In this document: positions 1-6,076 of the stretch, piece by piece
Layout of the letters: every line of letters starts with the position of its first letter
Numbering within the stretch: position 1 is the stretch's first letter
Program-made: the position numbers and the translations under genes
Assembly: GCA_026398575.1 (NCBI GenBank)
Contig: JAPLSP010000688.1
Coordinates: 1-10,058 of the forward strand
Reading direction: 5' to 3'
Length of the DNA: 10,058 bases
From: Candidatus Sumerlaeota bacterium
Lineage (GTDB): Bacteria > Sumerlaeota > Sumerlaeia > JADFCT01
The notes under the pieces: model-generated
Databases searched by the model: none
What the model was told of the DNA's origin: nothing
The model's input: the letters and a program-made list of their open reading frames with translations, nothing else

Positions 1-191
1 CATATAAACAGGAACAACGACTGAGATTTTTTCAGAAATCATACAGCCTTTTACTCCACATTTAAAGCTGTCTTACCCTCTGTGCCTGAACTCACGAAAT
101 GTCTTGTATCTGATACGCGACAACATAAAAATCTAAGGAAGTCGGCGACAGAAAAAAATGCTGGTTCGCTTAGCGCGCGAGCGCCGAAACT

Positions 192-256
192 GCGCGGCAT
201 TTTTAGCCGCGCCAACAAATATCCACTGCCGCCATTCATGCAATAGCGGAATGGAT
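192..256. other. Two adjacent stem-loops in intergenic DNA
   Basis: Positions 192-198 (GCGCGGC) pair perfectly with 206-212 (GCCGCGC) around a 7-base loop, ATTTTTA. Just after it, 221-225 (ATCCA) and 229-232 (CCGC) pair with 252-256 (TGGAT) and 246-249 (GCGG), with small internal loops. Two hairpins side by side suggest a structured repeat element or RNA. No T-tract follows, so this is not a typical intrinsic terminator. Function unknown. Confidence 0.35.
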
Positions 257-313
257 AACGACGCAAGAGAAGTGGAAATAATGGGAGGAGAGTTAAATAG
301 AAACGGCTTAACT

Positions 314-349
<36 letters not shown>

Positions 350-390
350 AACATAGGCGCCAGTCCTGGGGCAGACGGCTTGGGAAGACA

Positions 391-416
391 GGAAACGAGA
401 GGAAACGAGAAACGAG
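391..416. repeat. GGAAACGAGA tandem decamer
   Basis: Two exact copies of GGAAACGAGA (391-400, 401-410) are followed by a partial third (411-416). The last part can also be read as two heptamers, AAACGAG at 403-409 and 410-416. It lies 43 bases after the GA run. Function unknown. Confidence 0.8.
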
Positions 417-503
417 GGCTATTTAAGTGAGCCTAACGCTGAATGTCAAGAGTTTTTTTTCATAATATTTTTTCAAGCTCCGTTTGAAAAAATCAGGGCA
501 TAA

Positions 504-671
504 ATTCAGAACTCCTGATTTCATGCATTTGCGCTTGATACTAAGACAGAGATTCAGAATGCTGTTGGGAGCGGCGCCGCATAGATTAAGGATATAGAGG
601 GCATTCAAAACGGTCTCATCATCCATCCGCGATCTATGCGATTTGCCATGGCGAGATCAGGAGTTCTGAAT
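504..671. repeat. Perfect 16-base inverted repeat flanking 136 bases
   Basis: ATTCAGAACTCCTGAT at 504-519 is the exact reverse complement of 656-671. Part of the same word recurs inside (ATTCAGAATG near 553). The arrangement resembles a small non-autonomous element of 168 bases with terminal inverted repeats. No clear target-site duplication is visible at the outer edges and there is no transposase frame, so mobile origin is only a possibility. Confidence 0.55.
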
Positions 672-715
672 ATGCAGCTTTCGGAATCCAACTCTCAACA
701 GTGATGATTGTCGCT

Positions 716-743
716 GTTGGATATTGGATATTGACTATTGGAT
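716..743 (-). repeat. Heptamer array next to the gspF stop codon
   Basis: Four 7-base units in perfect phase. On the minus (gspF coding) strand they read ATCCAAT, AGTCAAT, ATCCAAT, ATCCAAC. The array ends six bases beyond the stop codon of the gspF-like gene. Units share the form NNNNAAY with the other arrays in this cluster (5284-5332, 5442-5469, 5979-6062). Confidence 0.9.
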
Positions 744-749
744 ATGGTC

Positions 750-2066
750 TCAGACGTTGTGGGCAAGGCTGAAGTAGGGCAGCAGCAATGCTATGGCGAT
801 GAAGGCCACTGCAAAACCCAGAACCACAATCAACAACGGTTCGATAATCGAAGACAATCCTTTAATCGTCTCGTCCACGTCGGCGTCGTATGTATCGGCG
901 ATGCGCAGCATCATATCGTCAATGGCGCCGGACTCGTAGCCGATGACGATCATGTCCGTGACCATCGGCGGAATGATCGCATCGGCGCGCAGGGGATCTT
1001 CCAAGCGGCCGCCTGCCTCCAGCACATCATGCACTTGGTTGAGTTTTTGCTCGATGAGGATATTTTCACTGGTTCGCGCGGTCACCTTCAACGCCTCAAG
1101 CAGCGGAATGCCTGCGGCCACGAGCGATCCGACCGATCGCGTGAATCGCGCAACGTTGATCTTCGTGCAAATGGGGCCGATGATCTTTGTGCGCATCGCC
1201 AGCCAGGCGTAGGTGTATTTGCCCGGCCTTGTTCTGCCATAGAGAAAGAGGCCCACCATCGTCACTACGACCGCGGGAACATAGATTTGGGGATAATTCT
1301 TGATGAAATTGGACATCGCGATCAGCCGTTTTGTGGCCTTGGGCAAATCCGCTTTGAGCCCTTCATAGATGTGCTGGAATTTCGGCACGGCCCAATACAT
1401 GACGAAAAACAAAACCGCGATGCAGACAATGAGCGCCAGCACTGGATACATGAGCGCGGAGCGCACCCGCTTGCGCATCCGGGTCTTCATCTCCAGCAAT
1501 TCCGCCAGGCGCCGCACCGAGGATTCGAGGATACCGCCGATCTCGCCGACTTCGATGACGGAGACGAACAGATGCGAGAAGGTCTTGGGATGCTCGCGCA
1601 GCGCCGAAGACAGCGTATTGCCTTCCTCGACGCGGCGGGCGATCTTGGCCGTGATTTTGCGCAGCCGCGGATGATGGGTGCGCTCGGCCAGAATTTTGAG
1701 CGACCGCAGCAGGGGAATGCCGACGTCCAGCAGCGTGCTGAGCTGGCGGCAAAAAATGGCCATGTCTTGCATGCTCGGGCCCGACAGCACGATTTTCATT
1801 TGCAGCGCCTTGCGAAGGATTTGCGAAGCGGTGGGCGGCTCTGCGGGCTGACCGCCGGTCTGAATGTCCGCGCCGCCGCCCGTCCCCAGGCCGGCGGGAA
1901 TCACGGGCGCGAAATCGGTGGTATCAAGCGGTTTTGGCTTCTCCGGGTAAGTGGCGCTTTCGCGCGCCTGGGCGGCTTTGGCCCGAATAATCAGCTCCTC
2001 GCGCACCTGGTCCATCGAGGTGGCGCCGGAAGGCCCGCTTTTTTTCCCATTTTGTTCCTCAGCCAT
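750..2066 (-). CDS. gspF: Type II secretion / type IV pilus platform protein GspF/PilC family
   Basis: A 438-residue polytopic inner-membrane protein. In this family it forms the platform that links the cytoplasmic ATPase to the growing pilus or pseudopilus. Two T2SSF domains are visible: about residues 102-224 (opening DMAIFCRQLSTLLDVGIPLL) and about 305-428 (opening with the parallel FTRSVGSLVAAGIPLLEAL). Membrane segments lie at about 205-228, 260-278 and 406-432. The first 100 residues are a Gly/Pro/Ala-rich, probably disordered cytoplasmic extension, longer than usual. The ATG at 2066 has a good Shine-Dalgarno (AAGGAG, minus strand, 2074-2079, 7 bases away). The gene follows gspE in the same direction, but about 970 bases of accessory DNA separate them. 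A heptamer array adjoins its 3' end. Family is certain; pilus versus secretion role is not. Confidence 0.96.
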   Translation of the reverse strand: MAEEQNGKKSGPSGATSMDQVREELIIRAKAAQARESATYPEKPKPLDTTDFAPVIPAGLGTGGGADIQTGGQPAEPPTASQILRKALQMKIVLSGPSMQDMAIFCRQLSTLLDVGIPLLRSLKILAERTHHPRLRKITAKIARRVEEGNTLSSALREHPKTFSHLFVSVIEVGEIGGILESSVRRLAELLEMKTRMRKRVRSALMYPVLALIVCIAVLFFVMYWAVPKFQHIYEGLKADLPKATKRLIAMSNFIKNYPQIYVPAVVVTMVGLFLYGRTRPGKYTYAWLAMRTKIIGPICTKINVARFTRSVGSLVAAGIPLLEALKVTARTSENILIEQKLNQVHDVLEAGGRLEDPLRADAIIPPMVTDMIVIGYESGAIDDMMLRIADTYDADVDETIKGLSSIIEPLLIVVLGFAVAFIAIALLLPYFSLAHNV

Positions 2067-2133
2067 GAAACCGCTCCTTGCCTAATGTATCTAAACGAGA
2101 ATAATTTATGCGTGCATTTGCAGTCCGGGATTC

Positions 2134-2223
2134 TTAATTGGATTTCTTCGCCAGTTTCAGTATGCGCTGACGTATGTCAGAGGAAATCCACATCCCTGCC
2201 TCAATTAGATCATTGAGGCATTT
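2134..2223 (-). pseudogene. C-terminal remnant of a DUF3368 (PIN-like toxin) gene
   Basis: In a different frame from the UPF0175 gene and overlapping its last codons, the minus strand encodes about 29 residues containing LNDLIEAGMWIS and ending ILKLAKKSN before a TAA. This resembles the C-terminal tail of DUF3368 proteins, whose usual ending is of the form VxPLLDxLxxAGFxISxxLYxxxLxxAGE. DUF3368 genes are commonly encoded directly after a UPF0175 gene and are regarded as the toxin partner. Here the N-terminal PIN-like part, with its acidic active-site residues, is absent. The simplest reading is an internal deletion of well over 100 codons that left only the tail. Resemblance is judged by eye on a short stretch. 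Confidence 0.6.
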
Positions 2224-2462
2224 TCGCGCTCCAAATCCATGAGTTCCGGCATTAAAGGAAAAACACGGTAGCGCCCCAATGTCAGCAAAAACTCTACTCG
2301 TGTCATTCCTGCCAACTCCGCCGCGCGTCCTGACGTGAGGCGCCCGAGTTCGTATAGCTTGACGGCGGCAAGAATGCGCATTTCATGAGCAAACGTCACT
2401 TCATCCGTTTTCTCAGCCAGAAGAACCTTTTCTGGAATATCAATTGTCACATGTCGAGTCAT
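2205..2462 (-). CDS. UPF0175 family protein, putative antitoxin
   Basis: An 85-residue protein of the UPF0175 type. Visible features are the N-terminal strand HVTIDIPEKV, a helical region with LAAVKLYELGRLTSGRAAELAGMTRVEFL (residues about 31-59), which looks like a small helix-turn-helix, and an acidic tail (ELMDLERENA). Members are usually paired with a DUF3368 PIN-like protein and proposed to be antitoxins that bind DNA and the toxin. I chose the ATG at 2462 because the longer frame to 2480 would need a TTG and adds residues outside the family. It starts 22 bases after the 2485-2715 gene on the same strand, so the two may be co-transcribed. Its partner appears to be only a remnant (2134-2223). 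The surroundings are AT-richer than the pilus genes, suggesting acquired DNA. Confidence 0.82.
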   Translation of the reverse strand: MTRHVTIDIPEKVLLAEKTDEVTFAHEMRILAAVKLYELGRLTSGRAAELAGMTRVEFLLTLGRYRVFPLMPELMDLERENASMI

Positions 2463-2484
2463 GATACTGCATATCCCCAAATTA

Positions 2485-2715
2485 CTACTGCGTTATGCTC
2501 TTGGCCTTTTTTATAAAGCTTATCAGCAATCTCAATGCATTATTTACGGTTTTTCCATTGGGAAAAACTTTGGCAACATCCGGCGCTAACATGACTACAT
2601 TGCTTCCTGACTTGATCCGATCCGCATATTTTCCTCGTATGCCTTTCCCCTTCAGCAATTCGGCATAATCAGGAAGCATATCATCATCCATTTCCTCTTT
2701 ATTCGATTTTTTCAT
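2485..2715 (-). CDS. Small conserved hypothetical protein (RGKY...NVV...PDVA..FP type)
   Basis: A 76-residue, charged, soluble protein of unknown function. Residues 10-20 are acidic (DDDMLPDYAEL), then come GIRGKYADRIKSG, NVVMLAPDVAKVFPNG and a C-terminal VNNALRLLISFIKKA. This pattern (RGKY, NVV.L.PDVA..FP, VN.ALR) recalls a widespread small uncharacterised family often seen beside toxin-antitoxin genes; I recognise the pattern, not a function. The ATG at 2715 is preferred over the upstream ATG at 2826 because the extra 37 residues would be translated from the REP-like repeat and look unlike the rest. Ribosome binding is weak (AAAGG about 17 bases upstream). It lies directly before the UPF0175 gene and might be an antitoxin-like partner. 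Composition is AT-richer than the flanking pilus genes. Confidence 0.65.
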   Translation of the reverse strand: MKKSNKEEMDDDMLPDYAELLKGKGIRGKYADRIKSGSNVVMLAPDVAKVFPNGKTVNNALRLLISFIKKAKSITQ

Positions 2716-2770
2716 ATTTAATTCTAGTAGCCTTTCAATTTTAACTCGGCGGCCTAAAATCCTGAAAAGC

Positions 2771-2986
2771 CAACCCCGAAGGGGTTGAATTTGAATAGCC
2801 CCCGGTGGCAACCGGTGGGTTCGCATCCGTGTAATCTAACCACAACCCCGGAGGGGTTGAACCTGCAACACTGGCAATATTGACTTGCATTATCGGTTCA
2901 ACCCCTTCAGGGTTGATGGCCCTAGCCGATCCGCCATCCCACCGGTTGCCACCGGGGGCTACTCAAATTCATCCCCTCCAGGGATG
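2771..2986. repeat. Nested REP-like inverted repeat, 216 bases
   Basis: Two nested inverted pairs. The outer arms are 2771-2819 and 2938-2986, matching at about 44 of 49 positions, including 24 uninterrupted bases (CCCACCGGTTGCCACCGGGG and the next four). The inner arms are 2843-2863 and 2895-2915, matching at 19 of 21. Each arm also contains short self-complementary cores such as AACCCCGAAGGGGTT, AACCCCGGAGGGGTT and CCGGTTGCCACCGG. This is the layout expected of a REP doublet or larger REP-type element able to fold into a cruciform or long RNA hairpin. It occupies most of the gap between the small gene (start 2715) and the end of gspE (3034) and could also end transcription from gspE. Confidence 0.88.
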
Positions 2987-3033
2987 GGATGCCTTATGTA
3001 CCAGATCGAAAGATCACTAACTTAGAAACCGCT

Positions 3034-5265
3034 TCACGTCAACATCACCGTCTTGACGATCTCCTCGGGCGTGGTCGTTCCGTCGAAGATTTTTTCGATC
3101 GCCGAATCCATCAGCGTCGTCAGGCCGGCTTCCTTGGACGCCTTGACCAAATCCGATTCCGTCGCTTCGTTGGCCATCAGGTCGCGCACTTTGGCATCCA
3201 CGACAAACATCTCGAAGAGCGCCGTCCGGCCCGCATAGCCCGTATTGAAACAGTGCTCGCATCCAATCGCCTGCCAAAACCAGCGCGTCTGCTCCCCTTC
3301 GCCCGGCTTGATGCCGAAGTCGCGCAGCATCGCGTCGCTCGCCTTCTTTTTTTGCTTGCAGGATTTGCACAGCACGCGGATCAGGCGCTGGGCAACGATT
3401 CCAATCACGGCGCTGGAAATAACAAACGGCGCGATGCCCATGTGTTTGAGCGCCGAAATGGCCCCCACCGCGTTGTTGGTATGCAGCGTCGAGAGAACCA
3501 GGTGCCCCGTCAGCGCCGCGCGCATGGCGCTGCGCGCCGTCTCCAGATCGCGCACCTCGCCCACCATGATGACGTCGGGGTCCTGGCGCAGCGACGAGCG
3601 CAAGCCGGAGGCGAACGTCAGATCAATATTCGGCTCCACCTGCACCTGATTGATGCCGGACAGCTGGTATTCCACCGGATCCTCGATGGTGATGATATTG
3701 CGTTCTTCCTCGTTCAGGGTGTGCAGACAGGAATACAAGGTCGAGCTCTTGCCCGAGCCGGTCGGCCCGGTCACCAGGATGATGCCGTAAGGCTTCATGA
3801 TCCAGGAGCGCAGGGTGCGCTCCTGGAATTCGTTCATGCCCAGTTCGCCCATGGCCTTCAGGACCATGCGCTGATCCAGGATTCGGATGACGATCTTTTC
3901 GCCGATATGAGTGGGCAGCGCCGAGACTCGGAAATCGAACCGTCCATTATTGATGGTAAGTCCGAAACTGCCGTCTTGCGGCCGGCGGCGCTCGGTCACG
4001 TTCATGTTGGCCAGCACTTTGATGCGCGCCGTGACGGCTTCGCGCATTTCGGCGGGCAGGTTCATGACGTGGCGCAGCGCGCCGTCAATGCGATAGCGCA
4101 CGCGGACGCTCGCTTCCATCGGTTCGATATGGATATCGGTGGCGCGGGCGGCGATCGCGCGCTCGACCATCGAAGAAACCAGCTGCACGGCTGACTGCCG
4201 GTCGGCGCGCTTGTCCATGCGCCCGAAGTCCGCCGCCGCGCTCATTTCGGGGGACGCAGCCGCAGAGCCTTCTTTTTGCGCTATCGAAGCGGGCATCAGA
4301 AAGTCTTCACCGGGTTCCAGCGCTTCGGCGGCGGCCTCTTCTTCCTCGCCTTTATCCGGATACAAAAGATTGATCTGGTCCACCAGCGCGTCATGAGAGG
4401 CGTAGAGCGGAATAACCACCAACCCCGACATGATGCTCAAAGCGTCGCTCATCATGAAATACAACGGATCGGCTACGGCGATTGTCAGCGTCGTTTTGCT
4501 GCGCTTGAGCGGCAAAAAGATATGGCGGCGCACAAAGGAGCCTGGAAACAGCTTGAGCGTTTTGCGCGGCAGCTTGGCGCCGGCAAGATCCGCTTCCGGC
4601 AGGTCGAGACCTTCTTTGAGCTGAGTGAGCAATTTCTGGCTGGTCAGTTTGCCGGAACGCTCCAGGATTTCACCGACCGGTTTTTTTTCCGCGTCCGCCT
4701 GGTTGAAGGCCTCCAGAAAGTCCTCCGGCGCGCACAGGCCGTTGTGAACCAGAATATCCGAGGCTTGCTGGACACGGTTGAGCGAGGAAATCGAACGCGG
4801 AATCTTGTGGATAATTTCACCCAGCCGTTGCGGCGTCAGAATGCCCCGCTTGACCAGCAGCGCATAGCCGCGCTTGCCCATGGCTTCAGCTTCCGACAAG
4901 GTGGTGATCTGGGGAGGCGAGAGGACCAGCCCGGTTTCACGCAGCAAATTGCCCAACGCGGCGACATTCGGTTCAAAGGCCTCGAGGATATAAATCAACT
5001 CGCGTTCGCTTGTTTGCAGGGTCGAGCGCAAGTCCGGGATCGCTGTCTTCTCCTCGTCTTCGCTCACCACCAACAGCGGCTTGATTTGCACAAAGAGCTC
5101 GCGATAGGTCTCGGCCGAAAAAGCGCTCTGATTCATGATCTCCAGCAGGCCCTTATGCGACTTGTCGTCGTCTTTTCCAGGCGCTACGAGTTTTTCCAAA
5201 AAAGCGTTGGAAATCAGGCCTGCTTCCTTCATCAAGAACGCAAGTTTGGGTGAATTGTCACGCAT
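3034..5265 (-). CDS. gspE: GspE/PilB family assembly ATPase
   Basis: A 743-residue cytoplasmic hexameric ATPase that powers pseudopilus or pilus assembly. Visible motifs: Walker A GPTGSGKS (500-507), Asp box ITIEDPVEY (525-533), Walker B DPDVIMVGEVRD (562-573), His box TGHLVLSTLHTNNA (586-599), and a four-cysteine zinc site (C633, C636, C669, C672) followed by GYAGRTALFEMF. The two CxxC pairs are typical of GspE/PilB and absent from PilT retraction ATPases. Residues about 200-302 look like a MshEN/T2SSE N-domain. The protein is longer than usual (about 560-600): the first 200 residues hold three helical units with the pattern L-(3x)-G-L-(I/V/C), and 305-350 is an acidic Ala/Glu-rich linker. 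The ATG at 5265 is supported by GAGGAAG on the minus strand about nine bases upstream. It lies downstream of three minor prepilin genes; gspF follows after an inserted segment. Confidence 0.97.
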   Translation of the reverse strand: MRDNSPKLAFLMKEAGLISNAFLEKLVAPGKDDDKSHKGLLEIMNQSAFSAETYRELFVQIKPLLVVSEDEEKTAIPDLRSTLQTSERELIYILEAFEPNVAALGNLLRETGLVLSPPQITTLSEAEAMGKRGYALLVKRGILTPQRLGEIIHKIPRSISSLNRVQQASDILVHNGLCAPEDFLEAFNQADAEKKPVGEILERSGKLTSQKLLTQLKEGLDLPEADLAGAKLPRKTLKLFPGSFVRRHIFLPLKRSKTTLTIAVADPLYFMMSDALSIMSGLVVIPLYASHDALVDQINLLYPDKGEEEEAAAEALEPGEDFLMPASIAQKEGSAAASPEMSAAADFGRMDKRADRQSAVQLVSSMVERAIAARATDIHIEPMEASVRVRYRIDGALRHVMNLPAEMREAVTARIKVLANMNVTERRRPQDGSFGLTINNGRFDFRVSALPTHIGEKIVIRILDQRMVLKAMGELGMNEFQERTLRSWIMKPYGIILVTGPTGSGKSSTLYSCLHTLNEEERNIITIEDPVEYQLSGINQVQVEPNIDLTFASGLRSSLRQDPDVIMVGEVRDLETARSAMRAALTGHLVLSTLHTNNAVGAISALKHMGIAPFVISSAVIGIVAQRLIRVLCKSCKQKKKASDAMLRDFGIKPGEGEQTRWFWQAIGCEHCFNTGYAGRTALFEMFVVDAKVRDLMANEATESDLVKASKEAGLTTLMDSAIEKIFDGTTTPEEIVKTVMLT

Positions 5266-5283
5266 AATCGGCGCTTCCTCTCA

Positions 5284-5332
5284 GTTGTAAGTTCCGAGTT
5301 CCGAGTTCACAGTTCGGAGTTTCAGGTTCCTA
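5284..5332 (-). repeat. Seven phased heptamers upstream of gspE
   Basis: Seven consecutive 7-base units without a break. Every plus-strand unit begins GTT (GTTGTAA, GTTCCGA, GTTCCGA, GTTCACA, and so on), so every coding-strand unit ends in AAC. The last four bases vary; only TCGGAAC occurs twice. The array ends 18 bases before the gspE start codon, just outside its Shine-Dalgarno, so it would lie in the 5' untranslated or intercistronic mRNA. Confidence 0.93.
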
Positions 5333-5364
5333 TTATCTATCCCCTCTCGCTGCTCTGTGCATCT

Positions 5365-5391
5365 CACGGACAGACACGGACAGACACGGAC
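5365..5391. repeat. CACGGACAGA tandem decamer
   Basis: Two exact copies of CACGGACAGA (5365-5374, 5375-5384) and a partial third (5385-5391), in the same 207-base spacer that carries two heptamer arrays. It has a ten-base rather than seven-base period. Function unknown. Confidence 0.9.
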
Positions 5392-5441
5392 TTGGCGCAA
5401 GCCTTCTTCGCGTCTTCTGTCTCCGCGTCTCCCCTCTCTGC

Positions 5442-5469
5442 GTCTCCTGTCTCCTGCCTCCTGTCTTCT
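5442..5469 (-). repeat. Heptamer array after the PilX/GspK-like stop
   Basis: Four phased units; on the minus (coding) strand AGAAGAC, AGGAGGC, AGGAGAC, AGGAGAC. The surrounding 5405-5441 is the same pyrimidine-rich (plus strand) vocabulary in imperfect phase. The array begins within four bases of the stop codon at 5473. On the mRNA it is very purine-rich and contains repeated AGGAG cores, which could mimic Shine-Dalgarno sites, though no start codon follows closely. Confidence 0.88.
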
Positions 5470-5472
5470 CGG

Positions 5473-6012
5473 CTACGGATTCTTCATCAAGTATTCTTCT
5501 CTAACCAGCGCCCGGCGTTCGAAATCGCCTTCGCGGCAAAGATAGACGGCTCGCCGCGTCAATCCCTGCGCCGTTACGGGCGTATTGGCTTCAATCCAGA
5601 TATCCTTGGGCTTATGGATCAAGCCGGACTTGGCATACTCGGCATCCGGCGCCGTGGCAGTTTTGATGACGATATACACGGTCTTTGGGTTATCGGCCGC
5701 TTCGGCTGCTTTTCCGCCGCCGGCTGTTTTCCGGAGCCAATCCGACAGCACGGAAATGTACATTTCCTCGCTATCCTGGCGGCCATCGGACACCCATCGG
5801 CTCAGGGCGCGGAGGATGGCCGAACGCTCTTCGCTCAGAGCAACGGCTTGCGCCTGCGCGTTCACCGTCTGCGCGCCGTTGCCCGCTTGACCGCCGATAA
5901 TGGCAAACATCACGAGGAACATCACCGCCAATATCCCCAGCGTGATCAGCAACGCCACTCCGCGCCGGCGGGCGGCCGGTTTCCAGTTTCCAGTTTTCGG
6001 TTTACGGTTCAT
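5473..6012 (-). CDS. PilX/GspK-like minor pilin-type protein
   Basis: A 179-residue protein with a prepilin-type N-terminus: a basic leader ending ARRRG (residues 14-18), then a hydrophobic stretch from about V19 to I39 (VALLITLGILAVMFLVMFAI). It has no glutamate at position +5 of the predicted mature chain, as in GspK and some PilX proteins, where that residue is also absent. The rest is soluble with no motif I can name. At 179 residues it is far shorter than GspK (about 300), so PilX-like is the better label. It follows two minor prepilin genes in the same direction, as in pilV-pilW-pilX sets, and gspE comes next. The only ATG (6012) lies inside a heptamer array, and the leader MNRKPKTGNWKP is itself encoded by that array. 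Ribosome binding is weak (a GGATGG-like stretch), so the start could be wrong. Confidence 0.8.
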   Translation of the reverse strand: MNRKPKTGNWKPAARRRGVALLITLGILAVMFLVMFAIIGGQAGNGAQTVNAQAQAVALSEERSAILRALSRWVSDGRQDSEEMYISVLSDWLRKTAGGGKAAEAADNPKTVYIVIKTATAPDAEYAKSGLIHKPKDIWIEANTPVTAQGLTRRAVYLCREGDFERRALVREEYLMKNP

Positions 6013-6062
6013 ATTTTGCCATCCACCATCCGCTATTCACGATCCACCATACACTATCCGCA
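5979..6062 (-). repeat. Two heptamer arrays in one register across a gene start
   Basis: Array one (5979-6013) has five units, read on the coding strand as TATGAAC, CGTAAAC, CGAAAAC, TGGAAAC, TGGAAAC. Array two (6021-6062) has six, including TGCGGAT, GGTGGAT, CGTGAAT and AGCGGAT. Exactly seven bases (6014-6020) lie between, so both are in the same 7-base register over 84 bases. The first holds the start codon (6010-6012) and leader codons of the PilX/GspK-like gene; the second fills most of the 64-base gap after the preceding gene's stop at 6077. Confidence 0.88.
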
Positions 6063-6076
6063 TCCATCGCTTTCAT

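Noticed and set aside
423..626. Minus-strand 67-residue frame with repeated ILNLC-like words
   Set aside because: The repetition comes from recurring ATTCAGAA-type words in the DNA. There is no ribosome-binding site or family resemblance.
696..719. Intrinsic terminator after gspF
   Set aside because: A 9-bp stem with a 6-base loop exists (696-704 with 711-719), but on the gspF strand it has a C-A mismatch and no following T-tract.
738..2216. Long plus-strand open frame (492 residues) opposite gspF
   Set aside because: It is antisense to a clear GspF/PilC gene. Its composition (rich in His, Arg, Gln, Asp) is the shadow of the real reading frame, and no domain is recognisable.
2771..2986. CRISPR array
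   Set aside because: The repeated units are inverted and nested rather than direct and evenly spaced, there are no unique spacers of constant length, and no cas genes lie nearby.
2989..5253. Two long plus-strand frames (2989-4194 and 4276-5253) opposite gspE
   Set aside because: Both are antisense to unmistakable ATPase motifs and show the same His/Arg/Gln-rich shadow composition. They would also require two genes fully inside another.
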